Below are positions 44,566 through 55,221 of a DNA stretch of 64,000 nt, in pieces. Location: the NCBI GenBank assembly GCA_028281525.1, contig JANQJR010000069.1, positions 1 to 64,000 on the forward strand, read 5' to 3'. Numbering within the stretch: position 1 is the first letter of the stretch; every line of letters starts with the position of its first letter. The notes below the pieces were generated by a model that ran no database searches, was not told where the DNA came from, and saw nothing but the letters and a program-made list of their open reading frames with translations. Source of the DNA: Magnetovibrio sp. (GTDB taxonomy: Bacteria; Pseudomonadota; Alphaproteobacteria; Rhodospirillales; Magnetovibrionaceae). Made by a program: the position numbers and the translations under genes.

Positions 44566-45192
44566 TTAACCGCCGTCAGGTCTGAAACAGGCTTCCACCA
44601 ACAGCTTGAACGCTTGGGCGCGGTGGCTCATGGCGTGCTTGGCGGCGGGCTCCATCTCCGCGAAGGTGATGTCATGGCCGTCGGGGATAAAGGTGGGATC
44701 GTAGCCAAAGCCCTTCTCGCCGCGTGGCGGCCAAGCCATGCGGCCTTGCACCTGGCCTTCGAAGCTCTCGGCGTGCCCGTCGGGCCAAGCCAGGGTGAGC
44801 GCGCAGGCGAAGTGCGCGCTGCGGTCTTCGGCGCCCGCTTCGCGCAAAGCATCCTCGATCTTTTGCATGGCGACGGAAAAATTCTTCTCCGTGCCCGCCC
44901 AGCGCGCCGAATAGACGCCGGGATCGCCCCCCAGCGCATGTACACATAGCCCGCTATCATCCGCCAGGGCAACCAAGCCGGAAGCTTTGGCCGCGGCCAG
45001 CGCTTTGATTTCTGCATTGGCGATGAAGGTCTCGCCGTCCTCCACCGGCTCCGGCAGGCCAAGTTCTCCCGCCGAGATCACCTCCGCACCGAAGGGTTCC
45101 AGCAGCTCCGCAATCTCACGCACCTTGCCGGGATTGTGACTGGCGATCACCAGCTTGCCGCTTTCAAACTTGCGTGCGTCAGGGTGCGGCAT
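44566..45192 (-). CDS. rdgB: XTP/dITP pyrophosphatase RdgB
   Basis: A 208-residue Ham1-type enzyme removing non-canonical purine triphosphates. Motifs [36 protein letters not shown] and [10 protein letters not shown] are all present. Four bases separate it from rph upstream; the pair is usual in alphaproteobacteria. hemW would normally follow. Confidence 0.96.
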   Translation of the reverse strand: MPHPDARKFESGKLVIASHNPGKVREIAELLEPFGAEVISAGELGLPEPVEDGETFIANAEIKALAAAKASGLVALADDSGLCVHALGGDPGVYSARWAGTEKNFSVAMQKIEDALREAGAEDRSAHFACALTLAWPDGHAESFEGQVQGRMAWPPRGEKGFGYDPTFIPDGHDITFAEMEPAAKHAMSHRAQAFKLLVEACFRPDGG

Positions 45193-45196
45193 CGCG

Positions 45197-45916
45197 TTAT
45201 TCCAAGTCCAATACCTGGCGTTGCAATTCGACCAGCTCGCCCACGCCTTTTTTGGCGAGGCGCATCAATTCCATAAACTGGTCCTCGGAGAACGGATAAT
45301 CTTCCGCCGTGCCTTGAATTTCGACGATACCTTGCGCGCCGGTAAGCACGAAGTTGGTGTCGGCTTCGGCGGCGGAATCCTCCAAATAATCCAAGTCCAA
45401 AATGGCGTGTTCTTGGTATAACCCGCAGCTCACCGCCGCGACCTGGTCGACCAGGGGCACCGATTCGATCAAGCCGCGTTCCACCGCGCTCCTCAGCGCC
45501 AAATGCAGCGCCACGTAAGCGCCGGTGATGGAGGCGGTGCGGGTGCCGCCGTCGGCCTGGATCACGTCGCAGTCCACCGTAATCTGCATTTCGCCCATGG
45601 CTTCCAGATCGGTTACGGCGCGTAGCGAGCGTCCGATCAAGCGCTGAATTTCCTGTGTTCGGCCCGACTGTTTGCCGCGTGCGGCTTCGCGGGCGGTGCG
45701 CGACGTGGTGGAGCGGGGCAGCATGCCGTATTCCGCCGTGACCCAACCCCGGCCCTGGCCGCGCAGCCACGGCGGCACGCGTTCTTCCAGCGTCGCCGCA
45801 CATAAAACATGGGTGTCGCCGAAGCGAATCAGGCAGGAGCCTTCGGCGTGTTTGGCAAAGCCCGGTTCCAGGCTCACGGAGCGCATTTCATCCAAGGCGC
45901 GGCCACTGGGTCTCAT
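45197..45916 (-). CDS. rph: Ribonuclease PH
   Basis: A 239-residue phosphorolytic exonuclease that trims tRNA 3' ends. It starts [12 protein letters not shown], carries [36 protein letters not shown] with the RNA and phosphate contacts, and [25 protein letters not shown] lies upstream of the ATG. It is divergent from hrcA and followed by rdgB. Confidence 0.97.
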   Translation of the reverse strand: MRPSGRALDEMRSVSLEPGFAKHAEGSCLIRFGDTHVLCAATLEERVPPWLRGQGRGWVTAEYGMLPRSTTSRTAREAARGKQSGRTQEIQRLIGRSLRAVTDLEAMGEMQITVDCDVIQADGGTRTASITGAYVALHLALRSAVERGLIESVPLVDQVAAVSCGLYQEHAILDLDYLEDSAAEADTNFVLTGAQGIVEIQGTAEDYPFSEDQFMELMRLAKKGVGELVELQRQVLDLE

Positions 45917-46029
45917 AATGTTAGGTCCTTAAATCATCAAGAAATGGAATGCCCGCCAAGCTAGCCGCCTCAATGGGTTAGGACAAGCGCGCAATTGACG
46001 GAAAATCTTTGGCTCATTACCTTTCAGCC

Positions 46030-47073
46030 ATGATCACCGAACTCAACGCGCGGTCGCGCGAAATTTTCCGGCGCATCGTCGACGGTTACCTGGAAAGCGG
46101 GGAGCCGGTGGGCTCGCGCACGCTGAGCCGCCAGGATGGTCTGGACATTTCGCCGGCCACCATCCGCAACGTCATGGCGGACTTGGAAGACGCCGGGCTG
46201 TTGTTCGCACCGCACACATCCGCCGGGCGCATGCCCACGGAACTGGGTCTGAAATTTTTCGTTGACGGCATCTTGGAGGTCGGCAACTTAACGTCCGAAG
46301 AACGCCAGTCCATCGAAGGCGAGTGCAAGGCGTCCGGGACCTCGATCGAAGGGCTCTTGGAAAACGCCACCCAGGCTCTGTCGGGCCTGTCGCATTTGAC
46401 CGGTCTGGTGGTTGCGCCCAAAAGCCAAGCGCCTTTAAAACACATTGAGTTCGTGTCCTTAAGCCCGGGCCGGGCCCTGGTGGTGCTGGTGACCGAAAAC
46501 GGCGTGGTGGAAAACCGCATCATCGAAATTCCGCCGACTGTGCTGCCGAGCGCCTTGGTGGAGGCGACCAATTACCTCTCCGCCCGGTTGGTGGGACGCA
46601 CCTTGGAAGACGCCTTGGGTGCGATTCAGGCGGAACTGATCTCGCACCAGGCGGAGCTCGACGCGCTCACCGCCAAGGTGGTAAAAGAGGGCCTGGCGGT
46701 TTGGTCGGGGGAAACTGAGAGCGGCGCGGGCGGTTCCTTGATCGTGCGCGGCCAGGCGAATTTGCTTGAGGACATGGACGCGGCGGTCGATCTGGAAAAT
46801 ATCCGCGCCTTGTTCGAGGCGCTGGAAACCAAGGAGGCCATGGCCAAGCTGATCCAAAACGCGGATCAGGCGGACGGCGTGCAAATCTTCATCGGTGCGG
46901 AAAACAACCTGTTCGGCATGTCGGGGTGTTCGCTGATCGTTGGTCCCTATCACGACTCTCAGGAGCGCATCATCGGCACCATCGGTGTGATCGGGCCGAC
47001 GCGCATGAACTACGCGCGCATCATTCCGATGGTCGATTACACCGCCAAGCTGGTGGGTCGTCTCATCGGGTAG
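46030..47073 (+). CDS. hrcA: Heat-inducible transcription repressor HrcA
   Basis: A 347-residue repressor. The N-terminal winged helix carries RIVDGYLESGEPVGSRTLS, SPATIRNVMADLEDAGLL and PHTSAGRMPTELG; the GAF-like middle and C-terminus end with YARIIPMVDYTAKLVG. HrcA binds CIRCE operators, usually at groESL; I see no CIRCE inverted repeat in this window. The ATG at 46030 is used; a TTG seven codons upstream is less likely. grpE follows. Confidence 0.97.
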   Translation: MITELNARSREIFRRIVDGYLESGEPVGSRTLSRQDGLDISPATIRNVMADLEDAGLLFAPHTSAGRMPTELGLKFFVDGILEVGNLTSEERQSIEGECKASGTSIEGLLENATQALSGLSHLTGLVVAPKSQAPLKHIEFVSLSPGRALVVLVTENGVVENRIIEIPPTVLPSALVEATNYLSARLVGRTLEDALGAIQAELISHQAELDALTAKVVKEGLAVWSGETESGAGGSLIVRGQANLLEDMDAAVDLENIRALFEALETKEAMAKLIQNADQADGVQIFIGAENNLFGMSGCSLIVGPYHDSQERIIGTIGVIGPTRMNYARIIPMVDYTAKLVGRLIG

Positions 47074-47121
47074 TTTCGTCGGTTAAGCGAGGCGGTTTAC
47101 CTGAATTAGAGCATTCTCCGG

Positions 47122-47150
47122 CTTGATTGTTTGGCGAAATCGGCTAAATA
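47122..47150 (+). promoter_or_regulatory. Candidate heat-shock (sigma-32) promoter of grpE
   Basis: CTTGAT at 47122-47127 and CTAAATA at 47144-47150, separated by 18 bases after CTTG, resemble the alphaproteobacterial RpoH pattern (CTTG, then CYTATNT). It lies 33 bp before the grpE ATG and after the hrcA stop. The match at -10 is partial. Confidence 0.45.
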
Positions 47151-47182
47151 CCTCCCCAACACGGATTAAGACGAGTTCAGAA

Positions 47183-47950
47183 ATGACTACTGAAACGGAA
47201 ATTCCCGCCGAAGAAACGCCGGAACACGAAGCTGCGGCCCAGGCCGACGCCGAGATGGATATGGAGCGTGAGATTGATCTCGCCGCCGCCGAGACGGAAC
47301 TGGATGGCGCCGTTGAGGGCGCCGATACGTCTGAGAATGCGACCCTCGGCGTCGAGGAGTTGCAGGCGGAAGTCACCGACCTCAAGGACAAACTGCTGCG
47401 CGCCATGGCGGATGCGGAAAACACCCGGCGCATCGCCGCGCGCGAAAAAACCGACGCCAGCAAATACGCGGTCACCAATTTCGCCCGCGATATCCTGCGC
47501 GTCGCCGATTTCCTGAACATGGCGACCATGGCCGTCACGGATGAAGCGCGCAAGGCCGACCAGAGTTTGGATAATCTGTGCGTCGGCATCGACATGACCA
47601 TGAAAGAGCTTTTGAACGTGTTCGAGGCCCAGGGCATCAAGCCGATCAAGACCGACGGACCGTTCGACCACAACCTGCACGAAGCGGTTAGCCAGGAAGA
47701 GAACCCGGACGTGCCCAAGGGCACCATCCTGCGCGTTCAGCGCTCAGGCTTCACCATCCAAGGCCGTTTGCTGCGCCCGGCCCAGGTGATTGTCGCCACC
47801 GGCGGGCCCAAGGTGGACGGGGGGGCGAACGGGGAAGCGGGCGAAGCGCCCGGCGAGCAAGCCCTGGAAGAACCGCCGACCGAAGGCGGTCAACAGGCTT
47901 ACGGGCCCGGCGAGGCCGAACCCGGCCAGAAGGTGGACCAGGAAACTTAG
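47183..47950 (+). CDS. grpE: Nucleotide exchange factor GrpE
   Basis: A 255-residue cochaperone releasing ADP from DnaK. An acidic N-terminus precedes a long coiled coil (VEELQAEVTDLKDKLLRAMA), the four-helix part with DNLCVGIDMTMKELLNVFEAQG, and the beta domain GPFDHNLHEAVSQEENPD with GTILRVQRSGFTIQGRLLRPAQV. A Gly/Glu-rich tail of some 45 residues after the beta domain is longer than usual. The ATG at 47183 replaces a longer frame that would begin inside the promoter. Confidence 0.95.
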   Translation: MTTETEIPAEETPEHEAAAQADAEMDMEREIDLAAAETELDGAVEGADTSENATLGVEELQAEVTDLKDKLLRAMADAENTRRIAAREKTDASKYAVTNFARDILRVADFLNMATMAVTDEARKADQSLDNLCVGIDMTMKELLNVFEAQGIKPIKTDGPFDHNLHEAVSQEENPDVPKGTILRVQRSGFTIQGRLLRPAQVIVATGGPKVDGGANGEAGEAPGEQALEEPPTEGGQQAYGPGEAEPGQKVDQET

Positions 47951-47989
47951 AAAACCGCGTTTTTAGCCCACTTTTTCACCATTTCAAGC

Positions 47990-48018
47990 GTTGCACGGCG
48001 AAAAACACGGGCTTATAT
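47990..48018 (+). promoter_or_regulatory. Candidate heat-shock promoter of dnaK
   Basis: GTTG at 47990-47993 and CTTATAT at 48012-48018 are 18 bases apart. The second block fits the alphaproteobacterial RpoH -10 (CYTATNT) exactly; the first differs by one base from CTTG. It lies about 155 bp before the dnaK ATG, in the 222-bp grpE-dnaK gap, which holds no gene. Confidence 0.45.
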
Positions 48019-48172
48019 ACCACCCGGCGTGCGAAACCGCGCGCTGTTTAAAAATTCGAAACGGGGGCCGAAGCCTCCACCACTGCAGACCCGAGGGGAC
48101 GAAAGCGGGGCTTGGCCCGATGTAAAGGCGTTTTGAGGCCGCGATCGTCCGCCGAAGACGGAGAGAAGAGAC

Positions 48173-50107
<1,935 letters not shown>

Positions 50108-50117
50108 GGCACGGTTC

Positions 50118-50181
50118 GCCTGACGCACGCACCGACGGCGGACGCCCGCGTATGGGGGTCCGCCGGATGCGTTCTCAGGCA
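50118..50181 (+). repeat. Nested hairpin in the dnaK-dnaJ gap
   Basis: CGGCGGAC (50136-50143) and GTCCGCCG (50158-50165) are perfect arms, with CCC/GGG pairing inside; GCCTGA and TCAGGC form an outer stem. No T-run follows, so it is unlikely to be a terminator. It may set the dnaK:dnaJ ratio by stabilising or processing the mRNA. Confidence 0.55.
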
Positions 50182-50196
50182 GGGAAGGTTTGAGCC

Positions 50197-51357
50197 ATGG
50201 CGAAGCAGGATTATTACGAACTGCTTGGGGTTTCGAAAGGCGCGGACGCCGACGAGATCAAAAAGGCGTACCGCAAGCTTGCCATGCAATACCATCCGGA
50301 CCGCAATCCGGATGACAAGGCGGCCGAGCAAAAGTTCAAGGACGCGAACGAAGCTTACGAAGTTCTGAAGGACGACGAAAAGCGCGCGGCTTACGACCGT
50401 TTCGGTCACGCCGCGTTCGAACAGGGCGGCCCCGGCGGCCCGGGCGGTTTCGGCGGCGGTTTCGAAGGTGGTTTCGGTGGCGGTTTTGCCGATATCTTCG
50501 AAGAAATGTTCGGCGGCGGCGGCTTCGGCGGTGGGCGCGGGCGCGGCGGTCAGGAGCAATCCGGCCGGGGTTCGGACCTGCGCTTCAACATGGATATCAC
50601 GCTGGAAGATGCGTTCACCGGGAAATCCACGGAAATCCGCGTGCCGGGTTCGGTGGTGTGCGACACCTGCCACGGTTCCGGCGCAAAACCGGGGACCGAG
50701 CCGGTCACCTGTTCGACCTGCGGGGGACATGGGCGCATCCGCTCCCAACAGGGTTTTTTCACCGTCGAACGGACCTGTCCCAGTTGTCACGGTCTGGGCA
50801 AGGTTATCAAGGACCCGTGCCGCGCGTGTTCCGGCACCGGGCGTGTGCACAAGGATAAAACCTTGTCCGTGAACATCCCCGCAGGCGTCGAGGATGGCAC
50901 GCGCATTCGCCTCTCGGGCGAAGGCGAAGCCGGTTTGCGCGGCGCGCCGACGGGCGATCTCTATATCTTTCTGAGCATCCGTCCACACCGCATCTTTCAG
51001 CGCGAAGGCGCGAACATCTACGTGCGCGTGCCGGTGCCGATGACCACCGCGGCGCTGGGCGGTTCTGTCGAGGTGCCCACCGTGGACGGCTCTCGCGCGC
51101 GCATCAACATTCCCGCCGGCACCCAGAATGCCCAGCAGTTCCGGCTTCGCGGCAAGGGCATGAGCGTGCTGCGCTCCAGCTCGCGCGGCGATATGTTCGT
51201 GGAGCTTGGCGTGGAAACCCCGGTCAACCTGACCAAGCGCCAGAAGGAGCTGATGGAGGAGTTCCGCGAAGCGGGCGGGGACGCGCAAAAGCACTCCCCC
51301 GAATCCGGCGGCTTTTTCTCCAAGGTCAAGGAAATCTGGGAAGACCTGAACAACTAG
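50197..51357 (+). CDS. dnaJ: Chaperone DnaJ (Hsp40)
   Basis: A 386-residue type I Hsp40. The J domain has HPD at 33-35; a Gly/Phe-rich linker spans about residues 75-125; four zinc CxxCxGxG repeats follow ([32 protein letters not shown]); the C-terminal substrate domains end with [14 protein letters not shown]. The last 60-70 bp are duplicated in degenerate form at 52411-52488. Confidence 0.98.
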   Translation: MAKQDYYELLGVSKGADADEIKKAYRKLAMQYHPDRNPDDKAAEQKFKDANEAYEVLKDDEKRAAYDRFGHAAFEQGGPGGPGGFGGGFEGGFGGGFADIFEEMFGGGGFGGGRGRGGQEQSGRGSDLRFNMDITLEDAFTGKSTEIRVPGSVVCDTCHGSGAKPGTEPVTCSTCGGHGRIRSQQGFFTVERTCPSCHGLGKVIKDPCRACSGTGRVHKDKTLSVNIPAGVEDGTRIRLSGEGEAGLRGAPTGDLYIFLSIRPHRIFQREGANIYVRVPVPMTTAALGGSVEVPTVDGSRARINIPAGTQNAQQFRLRGKGMSVLRSSSRGDMFVELGVETPVNLTKRQKELMEEFREAGGDAQKHSPESGGFFSKVKEIWEDLNN

Positions 51358-51498
51358 GGTCCGGGCCCCTAACGTTCGTATCTCCAAATAGCTGGCGCTG
51401 AACCGTTGGCAAGTGCCGATTTCGGTGTTGTCGGCAACCGAATGTTCATGTAATGTTCTATCCTGTTGTTTGCTTTGTGCACAGGGGGGCATCGCTGG

Positions 51499-51894
51499 AT
51501 GTTGAATGGTAGCTGTTGTTGTGGAGCCGTCAAATTCGAGCTATTGGCCGAACCGTCGATGATGGGGACCTGTCATTGCACGAGATGCCGCAAGGTCGGT
51601 GCGAGCACCTTCATCTTCGTCAAGAAAGAAGACCTGAAATGGGTTCAAGGACGCGAACATATCCAGCTCTTCGAGCCGACGCCGCCATATCAATACGGAC
51701 GATGCTTTTGCAAGATTTGCGGCACGTCGCTCGGCGAAATTCTTTCTGAGGCCGATAGCTTTCCCATTGCGGCGAACGCCATCGACAATGAATTATCGAT
51801 CACAAATCGATTCCACGAATTCATCTCCGAAAAACCGTCGTGGCATCAAATCTGTGACGATGCTGAACAGTTCGATGGACACCCCACCACTTGA
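51499..51894 (+). CDS. GFA-family (CENP-V/GFA) zinc protein
   Basis: A 131-residue protein with the GFA cysteine pattern: GSCCCGAVKFEL, GTCHCTRCRKVGAST and RCFCKICGTSL. Family members were named glutathione-dependent formaldehyde-activating, but most have unknown substrates. The ATG at 51499 has a GGGGGG run about ten bases upstream. Together with the VOC gene it lies between dnaJ and the degenerate copy of the dnaJ end, so it may be inserted. Confidence 0.88.
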   Translation: MLNGSCCCGAVKFELLAEPSMMGTCHCTRCRKVGASTFIFVKKEDLKWVQGREHIQLFEPTPPYQYGRCFCKICGTSLGEILSEADSFPIAANAIDNELSITNRFHEFISEKPSWHQICDDAEQFDGHPTT

Positions 51895-51901
51895 ACGAAC
51901 G

Positions 51902-52315
51902 CTATGAACTCCCATCTTGCTGTGCATCCCAGTAGGTCGCTTCGATTTTGTGACCGTCCAGGTCACGCACGAAACAGCCGAAATACTGTGGTCCGTAGTC
52001 TTCGCGCGGGCCGGGTTCGCCATCGGGGGTCGCTCCGGCTTTCAGCGCAGCGTCCCAAAAAGCCTGCACTTCATCGCGGGAGCGTGCAAAAAAACCGAAG
52101 TGCGTGCCGTTGCCGACGCCGGCGGGCTTTCCGTCGATGGGGATTTGCATCCAAAATTCCGGAAACGTCCGCCCGTAAACCGCAGCGGTGGGATGAGAAT
52201 GCATGCGCGTGCAGCCGAGCGTGGCTAGGACTGCGTCATAAAAAGCAATCGCACGTTCGAAATTTGCAACGCCGATGGACACGTGGGAAATCATGCTGGG
52301 AAAATCTTCGCTCAT
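51902..52315 (-). CDS. VOC-family (glyoxalase/bleomycin-resistance-like) protein
   Basis: A 137-residue protein with the vicinal-oxygen-chelate fold: ISHVSIGVANFERAIAFYDAV at the start and GPQYFGCFVRDLDGHKIEATYW at the end, the usual last beta strand with the metal-ligand glutamate. The enzyme reaction is unknown. It is convergent with the GFA gene. Confidence 0.88.
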   Translation of the reverse strand: MSEDFPSMISHVSIGVANFERAIAFYDAVLATLGCTRMHSHPTAAVYGRTFPEFWMQIPIDGKPAGVGNGTHFGFFARSRDEVQAFWDAALKAGATPDGEPGPREDYGPQYFGCFVRDLDGHKIEATYWDAQQDGSS

Positions 52316-52410
52316 GATACGGCTCCGTTTAAGGCGGCGGGATGTGCAGCATTTATGATAGGTGCGTTCGTGCCGATGATAAATTCACGTATCGAAAGAA
52401 ACGAAAGAAC

Positions 52411-52488
52411 GAGCGCAAGCACGTCCCCGAATCCGGCGGCTTTTCTCCAAGGTTAACGAACTTTGACAAGATTTGAAGGGCTGGGCCC
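52411..52488 (+). pseudogene. Degenerate copy of the dnaJ 3' end
   Basis: This stretch repeats dnaJ 51282-51367. A 20-base run is identical (copy 52425-52444, original 51297-51316), then the pattern TCTCCAAGGT continues with substitutions and one base lost, so the frame is broken. It even retains a GGGCCC-like segment after the former stop. No start or rest of dnaJ is nearby. It marks either an att-like duplication or a collapsed tandem copy. Confidence 0.8.
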
Positions 52489-52542
52489 ACAACATGTGGT
52501 AGAGGCCCCCAAGCCCCCAGTCCTTCACAGTCCGCGACCGAA

Positions 52543-53181
52543 TTACCATTTGTACGGCTGGATGCGTTCCGCGACCAGCGCCAGCGGCGCCCAGTAATCC
52601 CCCGCACGACGTTTCTTGATCCCCCCGGAAATGATGTTGAGACGGCGGTTGCCATTGCCGTAGGCGGCGTGCCAGCCGTCAAGGCGTTCGCGGAAATCAT
52701 GGACCCGGTCGCGGATCACTTTTTGGCCATGCAGGCTTTCGGCCATGGTGCTGAACATCACCGCGCCGAATTGCAGCGTGTTGCCATCCACGCCTCCGTT
52801 CAACAAACTCATGATGCGTTCCACATCCGGCTTGATTTTGCTGAAATGCTGCACGTCGCGCTTGATTTCAAACGCGGCGCGGGGTTCCTTGCTGGTCGCC
52901 CAGCACATCACGATGTCGCAGCGTTCCCGGTCCGCACGCTGTGCGGACAGAGGCTGGTGGCCGCGTGCGGCCGAACGCGCCTGACTGAGCTGGAATTCCA
53001 GCCATGTCAGGTGGTTGGGGGCGGTGTTGCCCAGTTTTTCCGCAACGCTGACGGTCAGCAGATATTCCGGAGCGCGGCAGAAGTGTAGTGTGTTGGCGGT
53101 CATTTTGCTGAACTTTCGCTCGGCGGTATGCATGCCGTGGAAGGCGGCACGGATCAATTCTTGTTTTGTTACCCGTTTCAT
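52543..53181 (-). CDS. Orphan protein with possible PD-(D/E)XK nuclease core
   Basis: A 212-residue protein I do not recognise. RERCDIVMCWAT and then AAFEIKRDV give D89, E105 and K107, spaced as in the D...ExK active site of restriction-like nucleases. Flanking helices (KPDVERIMSLL, RDRVHDFRERLDGWH) fit such a fold. It lacks any methyltransferase or immunity partner next door. The upstream region contains AT-rich palindromic sequence (53215-53262). Confidence 0.6.
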   Translation of the reverse strand: MKRVTKQELIRAAFHGMHTAERKFSKMTANTLHFCRAPEYLLTVSVAEKLGNTAPNHLTWLEFQLSQARSAARGHQPLSAQRADRERCDIVMCWATSKEPRAAFEIKRDVQHFSKIKPDVERIMSLLNGGVDGNTLQFGAVMFSTMAESLHGQKVIRDRVHDFRERLDGWHAAYGNGNRRLNIISGGIKKRRAGDYWAPLALVAERIQPYKW

Positions 53182-53386
53182 TGAAATGTCCCCATTCTGG
53201 TATACACGTTATGATTCATGTGTGTCATAGCTTATAAATCATGAGATGTGTACTCTCACATGGCGAACATATGCCGATCTTATGACCTATGGCTGTGACG
53301 TTCAGCGTTGCTCTGGTCTTTTCGAGGGCTTGGTGTTAAAGCTGTGCTTCGTTGATTTCGTACGACTAAACGACGGACACAGGCCT

Positions 53387-54184
53387 ATGAAAATCGGAAT
53401 TGTCGGCGCCGCCGGGCGCATGGGACGCATGTTGATCGCCGCCGTTCAGGCGGCCGAGGGCGCAGCGCTGGCGGGCGGCGTGGAAGCCGCCGACCATTCG
53501 GAAATGGGTGCGGATTTGGGGCGTTTGGCCGGTGGGGAAGCCGCAGGCGTGGCGTTGACGTCCGATCCCCGCGCGCTGTTCGATACGTCTGATGCAATCA
53601 TCGATTTCACCGTGCCCACCGCCACCGCCGCGCATGCCGTGCTGGCGGGTGAAACCGGTACGGTGTTGGTGATCGGCACCACCGGATTGGATGCGGAGCA
53701 CCAGGCCGCCATCGGCGCGGCCGCCGCGAACGCGCCCATCATTCAGGCGGCCAATTTTTCCGTTGGCGTGAACGTGCTTTTGGGGTTGGTGGAAAAGGCC
53801 GCGTCGGTCCTGCCGGACATCTACGACATCGAAATTTTGGACATGCACCATCACCACAAGGTCGATGCGCCGTCGGGCACCGCCTTGGCGTTGGGCCACG
53901 CCGCTGCAAGTGGACGTGGCGTGAAGCTCGACGATGTGGCGTGCAAGGCGCGCGACGGCATTATCGGCGCGCGCCCAAAGGGTGAAATCGGCATCGCCAC
54001 CTTGCGTGGCGGCGACGTGGTGGGCGATCACACGGTGATCTACGCCGGCCCCGGCGAGCGTGTCGAAATTGCGCACAAGGCCGCGAGCCGTGAGATTTTC
54101 GCGGGCGGTGCGGTGCGCGCCGCCATGTGGGGTTGTTCGCAGCAGCCGGGCATCTATTCCATGAAGGACGTTCTGGGGTTCTGA
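53387..54184 (+). CDS. dapB: 4-hydroxy-tetrahydrodipicolinate reductase DapB
   Basis: A 265-residue NAD(P)H reductase of the lysine/diaminopimelate pathway. The cofactor motif is IGIVGAAGRMGR at the N-terminus; IDFTVPTATAAH and VIGTTGLDAEH follow; the catalytic region is EILDMHHHHKVDAPSGTAL; it ends GCSQQPGIYSMKDVLGF. The ATG at 53387 is the standard start. The last 71 bp are repeated at 54245-54315. Confidence 0.97.
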   Translation: MKIGIVGAAGRMGRMLIAAVQAAEGAALAGGVEAADHSEMGADLGRLAGGEAAGVALTSDPRALFDTSDAIIDFTVPTATAAHAVLAGETGTVLVIGTTGLDAEHQAAIGAAAANAPIIQAANFSVGVNVLLGLVEKAASVLPDIYDIEILDMHHHHKVDAPSGTALALGHAAASGRGVKLDDVACKARDGIIGARPKGEIGIATLRGGDVVGDHTVIYAGPGERVEIAHKAASREIFAGGAVRAAMWGCSQQPGIYSMKDVLGF

Positions 54185-54210
54185 TGGTGTCCGCGCACCG
54201 CTTGTTTGTT

Positions 54211-54243
54211 TCCCTGTCGGGCCTGCGGCCCTCCACGCCTCTT
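54211..54243 (+). repeat. 33-bp palindromic repeat, copy 1 (after dapB)
   Basis: This 33-bp block (start TCCCTGTCGGGC, end GCCCTCCACGCCTCTT) matches 55805-55837 except for five central bases, CTGCG here and GTTCC there. The centres complete the stem as C/G here and G/C there, so pairing is preserved. REP-like; it lies between the dapB stop and the repeated dapB end. Confidence 0.7.
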
Positions 54244-54244
54244 T

Positions 54245-54315
54245 TGCGCGCGGCCATGTGGGGTTGTTCGCAGCAGCCGGGCATCTATTCCATGAAGGAC
54301 GTGTTGGGGTTCTAA
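54245..54315 (+). repeat. Duplicated dapB 3' end
   Basis: 71 bp equal to 54114-54184 at 67 positions, including the stop codon (TAA here, TGA in dapB). The offset is 131 bp, so it is out of the dapB frame. The next gene starts directly after it (ATG at 54316). Possible att scar or element-mediated duplication. Confidence 0.9.
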
Positions 54316-54654
54316 ATGACCGGACTGCCTTCGCCTTTGCCCGACTTTCGGCCCATCGAAGTGGACTGCGCCACGGCGGTGATGCTTAAGATTCTCGACG
54401 GCAAATGCAAAATGGCGCCGGACGAAAAAGAGATCATGGCGGCGCTTTACGACGCGCTTAAAGCCCGGCCCGGCGAAGTGCTGGATTTCAGTCTGCGCCA
54501 AACCATCGCGCAAGCGCGCGAAAATCTCAACGCATCCAAAAAAATGGAAATCTACGAATTGCGGGTGTTGGCCGAAACGCAGATTTCCAGGCCCGTGATG
54601 AAGGGCTTCAAGGCGCGTTTGCGCGAAGTCGGCGTGCTCCCCGAGAAAGCATAA
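54316..54654 (+). CDS. Conserved hypothetical protein, 112 residues
   Basis: A helical protein with no family I can name. It has MAPDEKEIMAALYDALKARP and ASKKMEIYELRVLAET, and a charged C-terminus. Its ATG directly abuts the stop of the duplicated dapB end, so its translation may be coupled to, or start from, sequence that came with the duplication. It is convergent with the RibD-C-type gene. Confidence 0.55.
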   Translation: MTGLPSPLPDFRPIEVDCATAVMLKILDGKCKMAPDEKEIMAALYDALKARPGEVLDFSLRQTIAQARENLNASKKMEIYELRVLAETQISRPVMKGFKARLREVGVLPEKA

Positions 54655-54659
54655 ACCGG

Positions 54660-55193
54660 TTATCCGGATGTTGGACCCGGCCGATAATCGAGCCGCACGA
54701 CGCCGTTCTCATAACTTTCCGTGGCTTCAAGTTTGAGGTGTTGAGAATCCTTGAGTTCGGCAAACAACGGCACCCCACCGCCTAGCAAAACCGGAATGAT
54801 GAACAGCTCCAAACGGTCGATGGCGTTCAGATCGAACAGGGCTGATTGCAACTGCGCACCGCCGACCACCCACACGTCTCCACCGTCGAGTTCCCGCATG
54901 TGATCGGCCAGGGCGGCGATGCTGTTTGACCAGGCGCTCACGCCGTCAGGCGCATCATCTAAGGGGTGCGACGTCACGACGATGCCGCGTTTGCCGGGGT
55001 ATGCCCAATCGGGGCTGAGGTTTCGCGATTGGTTGTAGGTTTTGCGACCCAGAACCACGGTACCGACTTCTTGAATGAACCGATCGTAGCCGAAATCCGT
55101 ATCGTTGAACGGCTCCAGCCAAGCGACGTCGCCGGCCTTATCGGTGATGAAGCCGTCCACGCTCGCGGCGATGTATCCTCTGATCGTAGCCAT
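54660..55193 (-). CDS. Dihydrofolate-reductase-like (RibD C-terminal) protein
   Basis: A 177-residue protein of the RibD C-terminal/DHFR-like family. IRGYIAASVDGFITDKAG at the start, VVLGRKTYNQ, and VWVVGGAQLQSALFDL are family blocks for NADPH binding. No deaminase domain is present, so it is a stand-alone reductase of unknown substrate. Confidence 0.85.
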   Translation of the reverse strand: MATIRGYIAASVDGFITDKAGDVAWLEPFNDTDFGYDRFIQEVGTVVLGRKTYNQSRNLSPDWAYPGKRGIVVTSHPLDDAPDGVSAWSNSIAALADHMRELDGGDVWVVGGAQLQSALFDLNAIDRLELFIIPVLLGGGVPLFAELKDSQHLKLEATESYENGVVRLDYRPGPTSG

Positions 55194-55221
55194 ACCATCC
55201 CCCTATAATCGCAAGCTATAT

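Noticed and set aside
47074-48172. CIRCE operator for HrcA near grpE or dnaK
   Set aside because: No TTAGCACTC-N9-GAGTGCTAA-like inverted repeat is seen; in alphaproteobacteria it is usually at groESL, which is not in this window.
54127-54315. A 62-codon frame spanning the dapB end and its duplicate
   Set aside because: It starts out of frame inside dapB and ends as the dapB peptide only because of the 71-bp duplication; it is not expected to be an independent gene.
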